64,000 bases of DNA, taken from contig NZ_CP119423.1 in NCBI RefSeq assembly GCF_029223585.1, positions 1,922,001-1,986,000 of the forward strand. Direction: 5' to 3'. The position numbers and the translations under genes were made by a program. The first letter of the stretch is position 1. Each line of letters begins with the position of its first letter. A model generated the notes under the pieces. That model searched no databases. It had not been told where the DNA came from and worked only from the letters and a program-made list of their open reading frames with translations. Shown in pieces: positions 6,166 through 12,990 of the stretch. The stretch is from Photobacterium sp. DA100 (GTDB lineage Bacteria > Pseudomonadota > Gammaproteobacteria > Enterobacterales > Vibrionaceae).

Positions 6166-7596
6166 CTAGATCTTGAATTGGCCGTCATCAATCAAATCAC
6201 CAAGCGGTGATGGTTCTTGTTCGGTGATGACATACCTTTCATCTTGTCTGATTTCCTGTTGGGTGTTGACCGGGTTACACATCAACACTTGTTGCTGCTT
6301 GCCATATTCAACCAGCACAAAGCAGGGGTCTATCACTTGGAACTTAAAGCCCATCGGCTTTAGGTGTGTGCTGTGAACATATCCGCGCTGGCCGTCACGA
6401 GAAACTTGTTCAAACACAATGGTGGTAATTGCTTTCTTGTAGTCGGTCAGTTCGACATGTACACCCGACACATAAAGCTGGGTAATGTCATACGGCCATT
6501 GCAGGACAGGAGTATCTACATGAGGACGGTCGAAAACCGGAGCACTAACCGCAGCGCGATTGAAACGAGCGCGAATATCATTAACCGGAACATCAGCCAT
6601 TTGATTAGCGGCTTCAACTTGCTGACTAGGTAACGTATCGGCCTCATTAGCTGGCGAACCATCAGGAACGGGCGAGTTTGGGGAAGTTTGGTTAGCCTGT
6701 ACAGCATCATTAGTATTATCACGCGTAGCGATTTCATAGACGGATTTCCCAAAGAAGAAGACGCAAACAACTAAGGTCAGCAGGAACAGCAAAAACTTAG
6801 GTTGGCGCATGATGGAAGTGCCAGCGCCTGACTTGGTTATCTGGCCTGTTACGGTGGATGAATACATAAGGTGAACAGCTACAGGCACCTTAATTGTTTT
6901 GGTGGAGTCATCCTTGCTCGGTTTGGTAGCGGCAGAGCGGGGATCATGTTCCCAGAGCCTAGGGCGCCGCTTGAACAAGGCAAAGCTGTCTTTTGATTTG
7001 TGGTGTATCGCCAGTTCGGATACACCTTTGATTTCGGAAGGTATCTGTTTGATATCCGGCGTACACAGGGTGATGTCCCAGTTGTATTTACGATGGCGCA
7101 TAAATGCCATGTTGAAGTTCTTAGGCAAGATGACATTGCCGCTGATATCAATGATGGATTCGCCAGTATCGTCGAAGGGCACAGCATCGGGTTTGAAGTC
7201 ATTGAGTTGTGCCTGGTAGAAATCTTTATAGCCTTTGGGGAGCTGCTCCCTAAAGGCGTCGATTCCCTGAAAGACGTTGCGGGCCATATCAAAACCCACC
7301 GTCTTGTTATAAATATCCTGCGCCTCATCAATCAAGATCATGGCACCAACCGGACACCAGTTATACCAGTTCTGCCAGAGCTTGATGCCGTTCTCGCTCA
7401 TTGATGATATGCGAATGATGCGGGCAGATACGGGAAAGCGTTCACCAAGACGCTTTTCAATGGTCTGGATGTCCTGCATACCTTCGACGTTGGTCACGAC
7501 CACACGGCCAGAACGCAATGCCGGTAACAAATCGAACCACACCGCGCAGGCACTTTTATATGAACCCGCCGCACCGTGCCTAATAATCGTTGCCAT
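6166..7596 (-). CDS. zot: Zot family inovirus assembly ATPase (pI-like)
   Basis: The 476-residue protein belongs to the zonular occludens toxin family, the inner-membrane ATPase that drives filamentous phage assembly and export. A Walker A motif GAAGSYKS lies at residues 8-15 and a Walker B motif MILIDEAQD near 85-93. One membrane segment (about 268-285, FLLFLLTLVVCVFFFGKSVY) separates the cytoplasmic ATPase from a periplasmic C-terminal part of about 190 residues. The start lies 2 bases after the stop of the DUF2523 gene, so the two are translated together. The length is somewhat greater than CTX Zot (about 399 residues). Confidence 0.9.
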   Translation of the reverse strand: MATIIRHGAAGSYKSACAVWFDLLPALRSGRVVVTNVEGMQDIQTIEKRLGERFPVSARIIRISSMSENGIKLWQNWYNWCPVGAMILIDEAQDIYNKTVGFDMARNVFQGIDAFREQLPKGYKDFYQAQLNDFKPDAVPFDDTGESIIDISGNVILPKNFNMAFMRHRKYNWDITLCTPDIKQIPSEIKGVSELAIHHKSKDSFALFKRRPRLWEHDPRSAATKPSKDDSTKTIKVPVAVHLMYSSTVTGQITKSGAGTSIMRQPKFLLFLLTLVVCVFFFGKSVYEIATRDNTNDAVQANQTSPNSPVPDGSPANEADTLPSQQVEAANQMADVPVNDIRARFNRAAVSAPVFDRPHVDTPVLQWPYDITQLYVSGVHVELTDYKKAITTIVFEQVSRDGQRGYVHSTHLKPMGFKFQVIDPCFVLVEYGKQQQVLMCNPVNTQQEIRQDERYVITEQEPSPLGDLIDDGQFKI

Positions 7597-7598
7597 GG

Positions 7599-8000
7599 TT
7601 ACACTCCCATGAAATCAAGAACGAAGCGGGTAGTCATTGCCTCGACAATACGCATGATGGCAGTGCCAACCCCATAGGCACCAATCGCACCTCGAATATC
7701 AGAATCTAGGGAAGCAAAAGCGGTATCAATAAACTGGTATATGCTGAGGTCGGCTAATAGTTCCTGCGCTACAGTGAAAGCAAACTTCATGGTTTCAAGC
7801 TGGGCAACGAGCTTCAACTTAATAGCGAATTTGATGTAATAGGCATAAAGACGCTCGATAAAATTGGGCGTGTATTGGAAAAAGTCATCAACCCGTGCTG
7901 CTACATCAATAAAGAACTGAAATATCCCTGAACTGGCTTGTTCACTGGCAAGAACGGGCAGGGCAACTAGGCCAACCAGTACTAATAAAATCCGTTTCAT
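7599..8000 (-). CDS. DUF2523 minor coat protein (Ace/pVI-like)
   Basis: The 133-residue protein has a signal-type N-terminus (MKRILLVLVGLVALPVLAS) and further hydrophobic helices, including a glycine-rich C-terminal segment (DIRGAIGAYGVGTAIMRIVEA). This pattern is characteristic of DUF2523 proteins of filamentous phages, which correspond to Ace of CTX phage and functionally to coat protein pVI. Its ATG overlaps the stop of the pIII-like gene (TAATG), showing translational coupling. It lies directly before zot, as in CTX phage. Confidence 0.8.
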   Translation of the reverse strand: MKRILLVLVGLVALPVLASEQASSGIFQFFIDVAARVDDFFQYTPNFIERLYAYYIKFAIKLKLVAQLETMKFAFTVAQELLADLSIYQFIDTAFASLDSDIRGAIGAYGVGTAIMRIVEAMTTRFVLDFMGV

Positions 8001-9595
8001 TATTTCCTCCTAACAAGAATAATGGCAAAAGCCACCAATGACGCGAGAGCAATAACCACTGTTTTAATTACGCCAGCATTTTCAATCCAAACATCATTTG
8101 AAATAGTGAATGTCTTGCCAGCTTTGGTAATATTATGGGTAATTCTTGGTACAGAACCTGATTCACTGATATTTACGTTTCCAAGCTCAGAAGCGAACCT
8201 ATCAAGTTGTTCTTTGATATCAAGGCGCAAATCTTCTATTTCACTTTCAATCGTACTAATATCCTCATCATCCAAAATTCCTTTAAATGGGTCAGGGCGA
8301 TTATTGGGAATACTTCCACTAATCGAACTACACATAAGAGAATTGGAATTTTCTGGCTTGCTACAATCTATTCCACCTTGATTTTCACCTGAATCCGAGC
8401 CTGAACCTCCTGATGCACTATCTTTTATAGCTTGTACAATATCGCCCGTACCTTTTCCTATTTGGTCACCAATACCATCAAGGTTAGCCATAAGCTCAAT
8501 CATTTTATTATCTAAAATCTCGTTACCAGTTTTATTTAAATCACGTAACTGTGCTAATAATTCATTAGACTTGCTGGTGTTATCCGCAATAATCTTTGTG
8601 TTTTTTACTGTAGAGCCAGTATTTTTCTCAACGCCATAAGACGTTTTGTTATGATCACGCACAGCTTGTTGAACACCATTAATTGCCGATATAACGCCTT
8701 CAAGTTCTAGGCAACTACCGTCGGTTGCTGGGTCGCAATCCAAACAGATATCACCTTGCGAGGGGTCACAATCTGGCCGTGTATCACAAAGCCAAGGCGC
8801 AGTAGGAGTCAGGCAATCTTCATAGTCCAAACAAAGTTCGGGAAACTCTTCACAAAAAGAACTGCCTGCATCATCAGGCTTCTCACCATCCGGTAGGCCA
8901 TTATCAACATCACCGTCACCAGTACCATCGCCACCATCACCAGTACCATCGCCACCATCACCAGTACCATCGCCACCATCACCAGTACCATCGCCACCAT
9001 CACCAGTACCACCGCCATCATCAATACCATCGCCACCACCATCTCCATCACCAATTCCACCATCACAATTAGGATCAGGCCCAATACAAATATCATCACA
9101 ATCTGGGCCAGTACAACTTGGAAAATAATCACATTGGAAATTTGCTGATTGGGTTTCTGCATTACATGATGCAGAAAAATTCATATCATGGTCTACTGGC
9201 CTATTGGCATAGCATTGGTTTTCTGCTGCTTGTCTATCTGTATCAAATGAACTGGATGAACAATAATTATCATCAGGAATACATTCTGTACTTGGAGGTT
9301 GAGCAGGTTTCATTCCATCAGAACATGACTTTGAAGGGTAGACCCATGATAAAGTTGCTCGCAAATAAGGATGATTAGGAATTGCCGAAGGTTCACATAC
9401 ATGAATAAGTGGCTTTGCATCAGGATATAATGAAAAATCTGGTTTGTTCTTTTCAAACCAAGCACCACAGGAAGAATACTTATCTAATGCTAAATACCCA
9501 TCAACTTGAGGGGATATACTATTCCAATGAAAATCAGATGAATAGGCGTTGACTGAATATAATAAAATTGAAAAAAACAAAACTATAATACGCAT
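8000..9595 (-). CDS. pIII-like minor coat / receptor-binding protein
   Basis: The start at 9595 is chosen because it opens a signal peptide (MRIIVLFFSILLYSVNAYS); the ATG at 9649 would put 18 non-signal residues ahead. The product has 531 residues. The mature part is cysteine-rich, with an Asp/Gly low-complexity linker made of tandem GDGGDGT-type repeats (about residues 180-225), a second Cys-rich block, a helical region and a C-terminal membrane anchor ending VVIALASLVAFAIILVRRK. This layout (signal, domains joined by glycine-rich linkers, C-terminal anchor) is that of the phage tip adhesin pIII/OrfU. The host receptor is unknown. Confidence 0.8.
   Translation of the reverse strand: MRIIVLFFSILLYSVNAYSSDFHWNSISPQVDGYLALDKYSSCGAWFEKNKPDFSLYPDAKPLIHVCEPSAIPNHPYLRATLSWVYPSKSCSDGMKPAQPPSTECIPDDNYCSSSSFDTDRQAAENQCYANRPVDHDMNFSASCNAETQSANFQCDYFPSCTGPDCDDICIGPDPNCDGGIGDGDGGGDGIDDGGGTGDGGDGTGDGGDGTGDGGDGTGDGGDGTGDGDVDNGLPDGEKPDDAGSSFCEEFPELCLDYEDCLTPTAPWLCDTRPDCDPSQGDICLDCDPATDGSCLELEGVISAINGVQQAVRDHNKTSYGVEKNTGSTVKNTKIIADNTSKSNELLAQLRDLNKTGNEILDNKMIELMANLDGIGDQIGKGTGDIVQAIKDSASGGSGSDSGENQGGIDCSKPENSNSLMCSSISGSIPNNRPDPFKGILDDEDISTIESEIEDLRLDIKEQLDRFASELGNVNISESGSVPRITHNITKAGKTFTISNDVWIENAGVIKTVVIALASLVAFAIILVRRK
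8925..9025. repeat. 21-bp tandem repeat in the pIII gene
   Basis: The unit CACCAGTACCATCGCCACCAT recurs about four to five times head to tail, encoding (GDGGDGT)n on the minus strand, with degenerate copies to about 9060. Copy number in such repeats changes easily by slippage, in steps of 7 residues without frameshift. Confidence 0.85.
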
Positions 9596-9660
9596 TAAAT
9601 ACCTACAACCTATAAAATAGCAAAAAATTTCACATTCCAAGCTCACCAATGAGAAATGAT

Positions 9661-9686
9661 AAAAAGGGCAGCCTAGGCCGCCCTTT
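9661..9686 (-). terminator. Terminator after the major coat gene
   Basis: AAAGGGC and GCCCTTT arms enclose the palindrome GGCCTAGGC, followed on the minus strand by a T-run. A terminator between the major coat gene and pIII is typical of filamentous phages and would keep coat mRNA abundant. Confidence 0.75.
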
Positions 9687-9702
9687 AACTAATGGGATTG
9701 CA

Positions 9703-9765
9703 CCCCAGAAACAAAGCCGTATATAACAGCCATGGAGTATGCAACCCCAAGCAATATTTCTGGGG
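9703..9765. repeat. Long-loop inverted repeat between coat and pIII genes
   Basis: CCCCAGAAA (9703-9711) pairs exactly with TTTCTGGGG (9757-9765). The 45-base loop could fold further. It is a candidate packaging signal or origin hairpin of the phage; no function is shown by sequence. Confidence 0.4.
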
Positions 9766-9777
9766 GCAAACCACCCA

Positions 9778-9999
9778 TTATTTATTGAGCCAACGCAGGA
9801 ACATGCTCACACCGAAACCGATAACAGCCAAACCAACAACAGCGGTGATAACAGCGGTTTGGTTACCATTGGCCTCGGAACTGGCCGTCGCAATCTGAGA
9901 AGAGTAATCGCCAGCATGAACAGCGGCAGAAGTAGCAGCCGTACCCGCAACAACAGCCAAACGAGAACTATATTTCTTAGCAGTAGATAGGTATTTCAT
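9778..9999 (-). CDS. Major coat protein precursor (pVIII/Cep-like)
   Basis: The start at 9999 (MKYLSTAKKYSSRL) follows AAAAGGAAAATTGTT; the ATG at 10026 adds 9 residues without a better site. The precursor has 73 residues: a basic signal peptide cleaved probably after VHA, then a mature chain of about 44 residues beginning GDYSSQIATASSEANG. It continues with a membrane helix (AVITAVVGLAVIGFGVSMFL) and a basic C-terminus RWLNK that would contact the phage DNA. This acidic-hydrophobic-basic order is the signature of inovirus major coat proteins. Confidence 0.85.
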   Translation of the reverse strand: MKYLSTAKKYSSRLAVVAGTAATSAAVHAGDYSSQIATASSEANGNQTAVITAVVGLAVIGFGVSMFLRWLNK

Positions 10000-10037
10000 A
10001 ACAATTTTCCTTTTGTTGATACACAAGCAGTAAGTAA

Positions 10038-10238
10038 TTAGGCTTTACCTAGCCAGCGAACTAATCGGCCAGCAGCGTGGCCTGTAAAAAAGCTCAGCAA
10101 GATAATGCCGGAGACTTCGATAAATAATTCGTTATCGAAATTCTGATACATGGCTACATCATCGGGCTGTAATAGAACGTAACCCGCACATTGGGATATT
10201 GGGGTATCCGTTATTTGTCCATCAGATAAGCAGCGCAT
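10038..10238 (-). CDS. 66-residue inovirus membrane protein
   Basis: The N-terminal half carries two cysteines (MRCLSDGQITDTPISQCAGYV) and the second half one membrane helix (FIEVSGIILLSFFTGHAAGRLVRWL). The basic GRLVRWLGKA end resembles that of phage minor coat proteins. It sits directly before the major coat gene, where CTX-like phages have a small hydrophobic protein (Psh) and other Vibrionaceae inoviruses a similar Cys-containing ORF. A minor coat (pVII/pIX-like) role is likely but not proven. Confidence 0.65.
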   Translation of the reverse strand: MRCLSDGQITDTPISQCAGYVLLQPDDVAMYQNFDNELFIEVSGIILLSFFTGHAAGRLVRWLGKA

Positions 10239-10302
10239 ATATTCAATTCTTTTGTTTCTGGGGCTTTGCGCTCAGCCTTCGCGCAGCCGCCCCAAGCCGA
10301 AA

Positions 10303-10443
10303 TCATTTGAGGTATGGAAGTATGTATTTGTCATAAATCCATATCGGTAGCTCTTTGCCCATTTGTGCCTGATAGGTGTAATACCGGACAAACACGCATT
10401 GGTCTTTAACTGGTAGATAAGCATCAGGTACAAAGTTAGCCAT
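10303..10443 (-). CDS. 46-residue phage protein, unknown
   Basis: This ORF starts with ATG 6 bases downstream of the stop of the 10449-10751 gene and encodes MANFVPDAYLPVKDQ, then an aromatic-rich tail ending IYDKYILPYLK. Its tight spacing in the phage operon and clean frame support it as a real gene. It has no membrane segment. The role is unknown; the position between the ssDNA-binding candidate and coat genes suggests replication control or virion structure. Confidence 0.5.
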   Translation of the reverse strand: MANFVPDAYLPVKDQCVFVRYYTYQAQMGKELPIWIYDKYILPYLK

Positions 10444-10448
10444 GTTGG

Positions 10449-10751
10449 TTAGTCCTTAAAATCCACAACAACATTACGGGTCGGGTTCTGCGGGTCAGGC
10501 TCCAAGACCAGCTGGAGCTGGGTAGGATAGGAGAGTCCGGCGAACTGGGCGTATAGGTTCTGGTTGAACGCCATCGGGATTTGTTTTTCCTGCATACCGC
10601 AGCGCTGGATGTTGTGGTCGTCGTTGACGAAAGATTCAGCCGACGCCAAGTACATCACGTTTGCCATTTGGTAAGGCTTCGGTGAGCCGGATTTCTTTGA
10701 TACGCCGCTGCCCAATACAGCGCCCGTTACCATTACGTTTAAAGTTGTCAT
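10449..10751 (-). CDS. Phage ssDNA-binding protein candidate (RstB/pV position)
   Basis: The 100-residue, probably beta-rich soluble protein (MTTLNVMVTGAVLGSGVSKKSGSPKPYQMANVMYL) lies immediately downstream of Rep. It resembles the short ssDNA-binding proteins that coat the progeny strand in filamentous phages (gene V type; RstB in CTX phage holds the same place). I see an N-terminal strand pattern compatible with an OB fold but no definite motif, so the call depends mainly on position and size. The start follows AGGGAAATAAGAC. Confidence 0.6.
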   Translation of the reverse strand: MTTLNVMVTGAVLGSGVSKKSGSPKPYQMANVMYLASAESFVNDDHNIQRCGMQEKQIPMAFNQNLYAQFAGLSYPTQLQLVLEPDPQNPTRNVVVDFKD

Positions 10752-10773
10752 TGTCTTATTTCCCTGTATGTCA

Positions 10774-12045
10774 TTACGCTAGTGAATAAATGTCGTGGTT
10801 ATCGGGTTCGATGAACTTCATACATCGGAGCCGGATACCACTGGATTCGTCCGTATCCTCATAGACAGGCTGATTGAGTCGGTCTGGTATCTCATGGGAT
10901 TCGAGATGGTTAGTCAGCAAACGGACAATCTGGGAGTCATCCATATCCAGACATTGGCGCATGAAGTTAACCAGCTTGCCGCATTGGGTAGCACCGTTAC
11001 GCACTGCGTTATCAACGCTGGTAAACCATTTGCGCTTATGGGTAGCAATGCGGCATTGGTTTTCCTTGCTGACGAAGCTAAGGGCAGGGTAAGCGCCTGC
11101 CAGATACTTGTCGGGTTCAAGCAGCACATCAAACGGCAGTACACGATCTTTGGCGCGTAGCTCGAGTTCCCAGCGTACCCAGTCTTTGTGCTCGGACTTG
11201 AGCTGTTTGCCTTTTTCGTACACGCGAAGCATCTTGCCAGCATCACGAGTACCGACATAAAGCGACTTGCCTTTGTCAGCCACGAAACCAAAACGTTTCT
11301 TGAGTGTTTCACTGTTGCCAGAGGTTTTCTGGTAGCAGGCCACTTGGGACATATGGCCCGACTCGATATAACAGTAAGAAGACGGACGGCCACGGGTAAC
11401 AAACTGACCATGCTCAGCCATTTTGCGCGCTGTCTGGATGTTGTATTTACCGTCGAGAGAATCGAATGCGATATCTACGCGAGTAATTTTTGCACCTGGT
11501 AGTTGGTGCAGTGCGTTATGAACTTCATTCAAATCCAACACAGCCGTACCCGTACCGGAGAACGACACATAGCAGCCGTGGTTTTTTGCGCCCCAAGCAC
11601 ACAGGCCAGCTTGTTGGCCGTTAACGAGAATGTTGGCGGAATGCGAGTAACCAGAGAAGCCGCCGGAACGCAGGGAGAAAGACCAGTCATTGCCGAACAG
11701 GCCAAGGCCGTGATTAAGGCGATTGATGAAGCGGTCAACTTCACCACGGCAAAGACAGTCCAAGGTGTTCAGGCCGAAGTGGTCGAGCATGTCACGTTTG
11801 ATTTCATGGAACTTGCGCGAGTCAGCACCGATAGCAAATTCAGTATCGCGGAGTTTGGCGCGGATAGCGGCCTTGTAATCAATGGCGGCAGTATCCAAGG
11901 CGTCACGAGTTACGCTGTCACCATATTCATTGAATTCAAAACCACGGATAGCCTTGATGGAAGCGCCCATTTTAGCGAGGTCGAAGATTTGGCTCAGTTC
12001 CTCGGGTGTCCACGAGAAGGACAGGTAATCAATAATCGCAGCCAT
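10774..12045 (-). CDS. Phage replication initiation protein (RstA-like Rep)
   Basis: The start at 12045 (MAAIIDYLSFSWTPEELSQIF) is chosen because conserved sequence begins there; the upstream extension to 12300 is out-of-frame overlap with the small ORF and operators. The 423-residue product belongs to the replication initiation factor family (pfam Rep_trans type, as RstA of CTX phage), which nicks double-stranded phage DNA to start rolling-circle replication. The conserved core ITRVDIAFDSLDG is visible, with a later KMLRVYEKGKQ block that carries the tyrosine expected of the nicking site. It overlaps the preceding small ORF by 17 bases. Confidence 0.85.
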   Translation of the reverse strand: MAAIIDYLSFSWTPEELSQIFDLAKMGASIKAIRGFEFNEYGDSVTRDALDTAAIDYKAAIRAKLRDTEFAIGADSRKFHEIKRDMLDHFGLNTLDCLCRGEVDRFINRLNHGLGLFGNDWSFSLRSGGFSGYSHSANILVNGQQAGLCAWGAKNHGCYVSFSGTGTAVLDLNEVHNALHQLPGAKITRVDIAFDSLDGKYNIQTARKMAEHGQFVTRGRPSSYCYIESGHMSQVACYQKTSGNSETLKKRFGFVADKGKSLYVGTRDAGKMLRVYEKGKQLKSEHKDWVRWELELRAKDRVLPFDVLLEPDKYLAGAYPALSFVSKENQCRIATHKRKWFTSVDNAVRNGATQCGKLVNFMRQCLDMDDSQIVRLLTNHLESHEIPDRLNQPVYEDTDESSGIRLRCMKFIEPDNHDIYSLA

Positions 12046-12238
12046 TGTCGAAAACCCCCGAGTCATAAAGTGATTGCCAGTTGTCCGCCGTGACCAGATG
12101 AAGCTCATAGCCGGCGGGGTAAAATTCTTGTCCGATTTGGTGCAGCTCAGCCAACGAACGGAAGTACTCGGGTTCGCCATCAATGAAGGCAAAGCCAGTC
12201 CCGTCGTCGTTGATTTCGTAGTAGAGCTGCGCAGACAT
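12029..12238 (-). CDS. Small phage ORF upstream of Rep
   Basis: The 69-residue acidic protein (MSAQLYYEINDDGTGFAFIDGEP) has no signal or membrane segment. Its 3' end overlaps the Rep start by 17 bases, which suggests translational coupling. It is the first gene after the repressor operators, so it is an early, repressor-controlled gene. The family is not recognised; the composition resembles small phage modulators. Confidence 0.6.
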   Translation of the reverse strand: MSAQLYYEINDDGTGFAFIDGEPEYFRSLAELHQIGQEFYPAGYELHLVTADNWQSLYDSGVFDNGCDY

Positions 12239-12256
12239 ATGCTTAAAACCACATAA

Positions 12257-12317
12257 TTACCAGATGTGGTAATCCTAATTCCCAATAGTGGGAACTGCAA
12301 GATACCAAATTTGGGAA
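12257..12317. promoter_or_regulatory. Three-site operator of the phage repressor
   Basis: Three 16-bp palindromes occur in the divergent gap: TTACCAGATGTGGTAA (12257-12272), TTCCCAATAGTGGGAA (12279-12294) and ATACCAAATTTGGGAA (12302-12317). They share the form CC-A-NNNN-TGG and their centres are 22 and 23 bp apart, i.e. two helical turns. This is the expected arrangement for cooperative binding of the adjacent HTH repressor controlling both its own gene and the Rep operon. Confidence 0.8.
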
Positions 12318-12353
12318 TTATCCGGCTAAAATGGTAGAAACGGAGGAATTCTT

Positions 12354-12710
12354 ATGTATGCAAATCAACTGTTAGATGCCTACAAAACATCGAAAAACTA
12401 CATACAAGACAAGCAAATTGCCCATGACTTAGGTGTAGGACCATCAAGAATTTCAGAATTCCGAAGTGGTAAGCGCCAAATGTCTGATACACAGGCAATT
12501 TTTCTAGCAGAAAATGCAAACATCGATATTCACGAGGCATTGATCTATCTGGCAGCCGACAAGGCCAAGGATCACAAGGCGCAGCAAGCGTGGCAGGACA
12601 TAACGGCAAAGTTAAGTCGCCAAGGATTTAGGGGCTTAGTCCTTGGTTTGACAGGATTTTTAGCCCTGGTGCCAACCATCCCTCAGTACGCATTATGTAC
12701 CTTATGTTAA
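12354..12710 (+). CDS. Phage repressor-type HTH regulator (RstR-like), ends in dif
   Basis: The 118-residue protein begins with an HTH of Xre/Cro type (residues about 18-42: DKQIAHDLGVGPSRISEFRSGK), divergently placed from the replication operon like RstR in CTX phage. A strong GGAGG precedes the ATG. The C-terminus has a hydrophobic run (FRGLVLGLTGFLALVP). The last ten codons are read from the dif site itself, with the stop TAA inside the XerD arm. The C-terminal sequence therefore depends on which attachment site follows the gene. Confidence 0.8.
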   Translation: MYANQLLDAYKTSKNYIQDKQIAHDLGVGPSRISEFRSGKRQMSDTQAIFLAENANIDIHEALIYLAADKAKDHKAQQAWQDITAKLSRQGFRGLVLGLTGFLALVPTIPQYALCTLC

Positions 12711-12712
12711 AT
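12685..12712 (+). repeat. dif site (chromosome dimer resolution / phage attachment), best match
   Basis: The arms are AGTACGCATTA and TTATGTTAAAT with a 6-bp spacer TGTACC. Compared with the Vibrio dif1 site as I remember it, only one arm base and the end of the spacer differ. It is the right boundary of the Xer-integrated block, directly before conserved chromosome genes, and probably the working dif where XerCD resolves dimers. Confidence 0.85.
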
Positions 12713-12840
12713 AGAGTATCTGTAAACGTACCATTGGTTGCTTTTCCAGTATGCTGGTTTCCCCCTTCTTTCTTTTGATGGTTACCCATTCATCAAACTA
12801 CTGTACAATTTAACAGTATTGGCTATTTACCATAAAATAG

Positions 12841-12915
12841 GTAATTAACACCTATTTTTAAGTACTGCTGCAAATGGTCAGTTTGCCTGGTACTTCAAAA
12901 CATGGTGTTAATTAC
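12841..12915. repeat. Long imperfect hairpin next to dif
   Basis: Arms of about 34 bases pair: GTAATTAACACC with GGTGTTAATTAC perfectly, then TTTT/AAAA, AAGTAC/GTACTT and GCAAA/TTTGC, with small bulges around the loop TGGTCAG. It could be attC-like, a MITE-like repeat, or an RNA hairpin. It lies 129 bases beyond dif and no ORF covers it. Confidence 0.5.
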
Positions 12916-12916
12916 T

Positions 12917-12973
12917 AGGCTTGATGCTATCAAGCCTAAAGAAAAAGCGCCGAGTTTCTCAACTCGGCGCTTT
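12917..12973. terminator. Two hairpins, terminator for the minus-strand kinase operon
   Basis: AGGCTTGATgctATCAAGCCT (12917-12937) is followed by AAAGCGCCGAGTT tctc AACTCGGCGCTTT (12944-12973). The second, GC-rich one lies 18 bases after the kinase stop and reads A/T-rich beyond the stem on the minus strand. Confidence 0.75.
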
Positions 12974-12990
12974 CGTTCGTCTTTTCTTGA

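Larger units (their letters stand above)
5283..12684 (-). mobile_element. Filamentous phage (Inovirus) prophage, CTX-type layout
   Basis: The block is flanked by dif-like sites at 5255-5282 and 12685-12712, consistent with the host-XerCD integration used by Vibrio filamentous phages. Gene order on the minus strand is small ORF, Rep, ssDNA-binding-protein candidate, 46- and 66-residue proteins, major coat, pIII-like, DUF2523/Ace-like, Zot, then small accessory ORFs. A repressor runs the other way at the Rep end. All replication, coat and assembly functions expected of a CTX-like genome are present and open, so the phage may be active. No toxin like CtxAB is present. Confidence 0.85.

Noticed and set aside
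8925..9060. Possible CRISPR-like array
   Set aside because: The 21-bp units are direct, contiguous and in frame as protein repeats; there are no spacers.
8809..9162. 117-residue ORF rich in MVMVL repeats
   Set aside because: It is a frame-shifted reading of the Asp/Gly repeat region of the pIII gene.
11503..12093. 196-residue plus-strand ORF opposite phage Rep
   Set aside because: It lies fully antisense to the conserved Rep gene, and the Rep frame has family motifs.
12045..12300. Longer N-terminus for phage Rep
   Set aside because: The upstream frame overlaps the small ORF and operators, and has no conserved residues or ribosome binding site.
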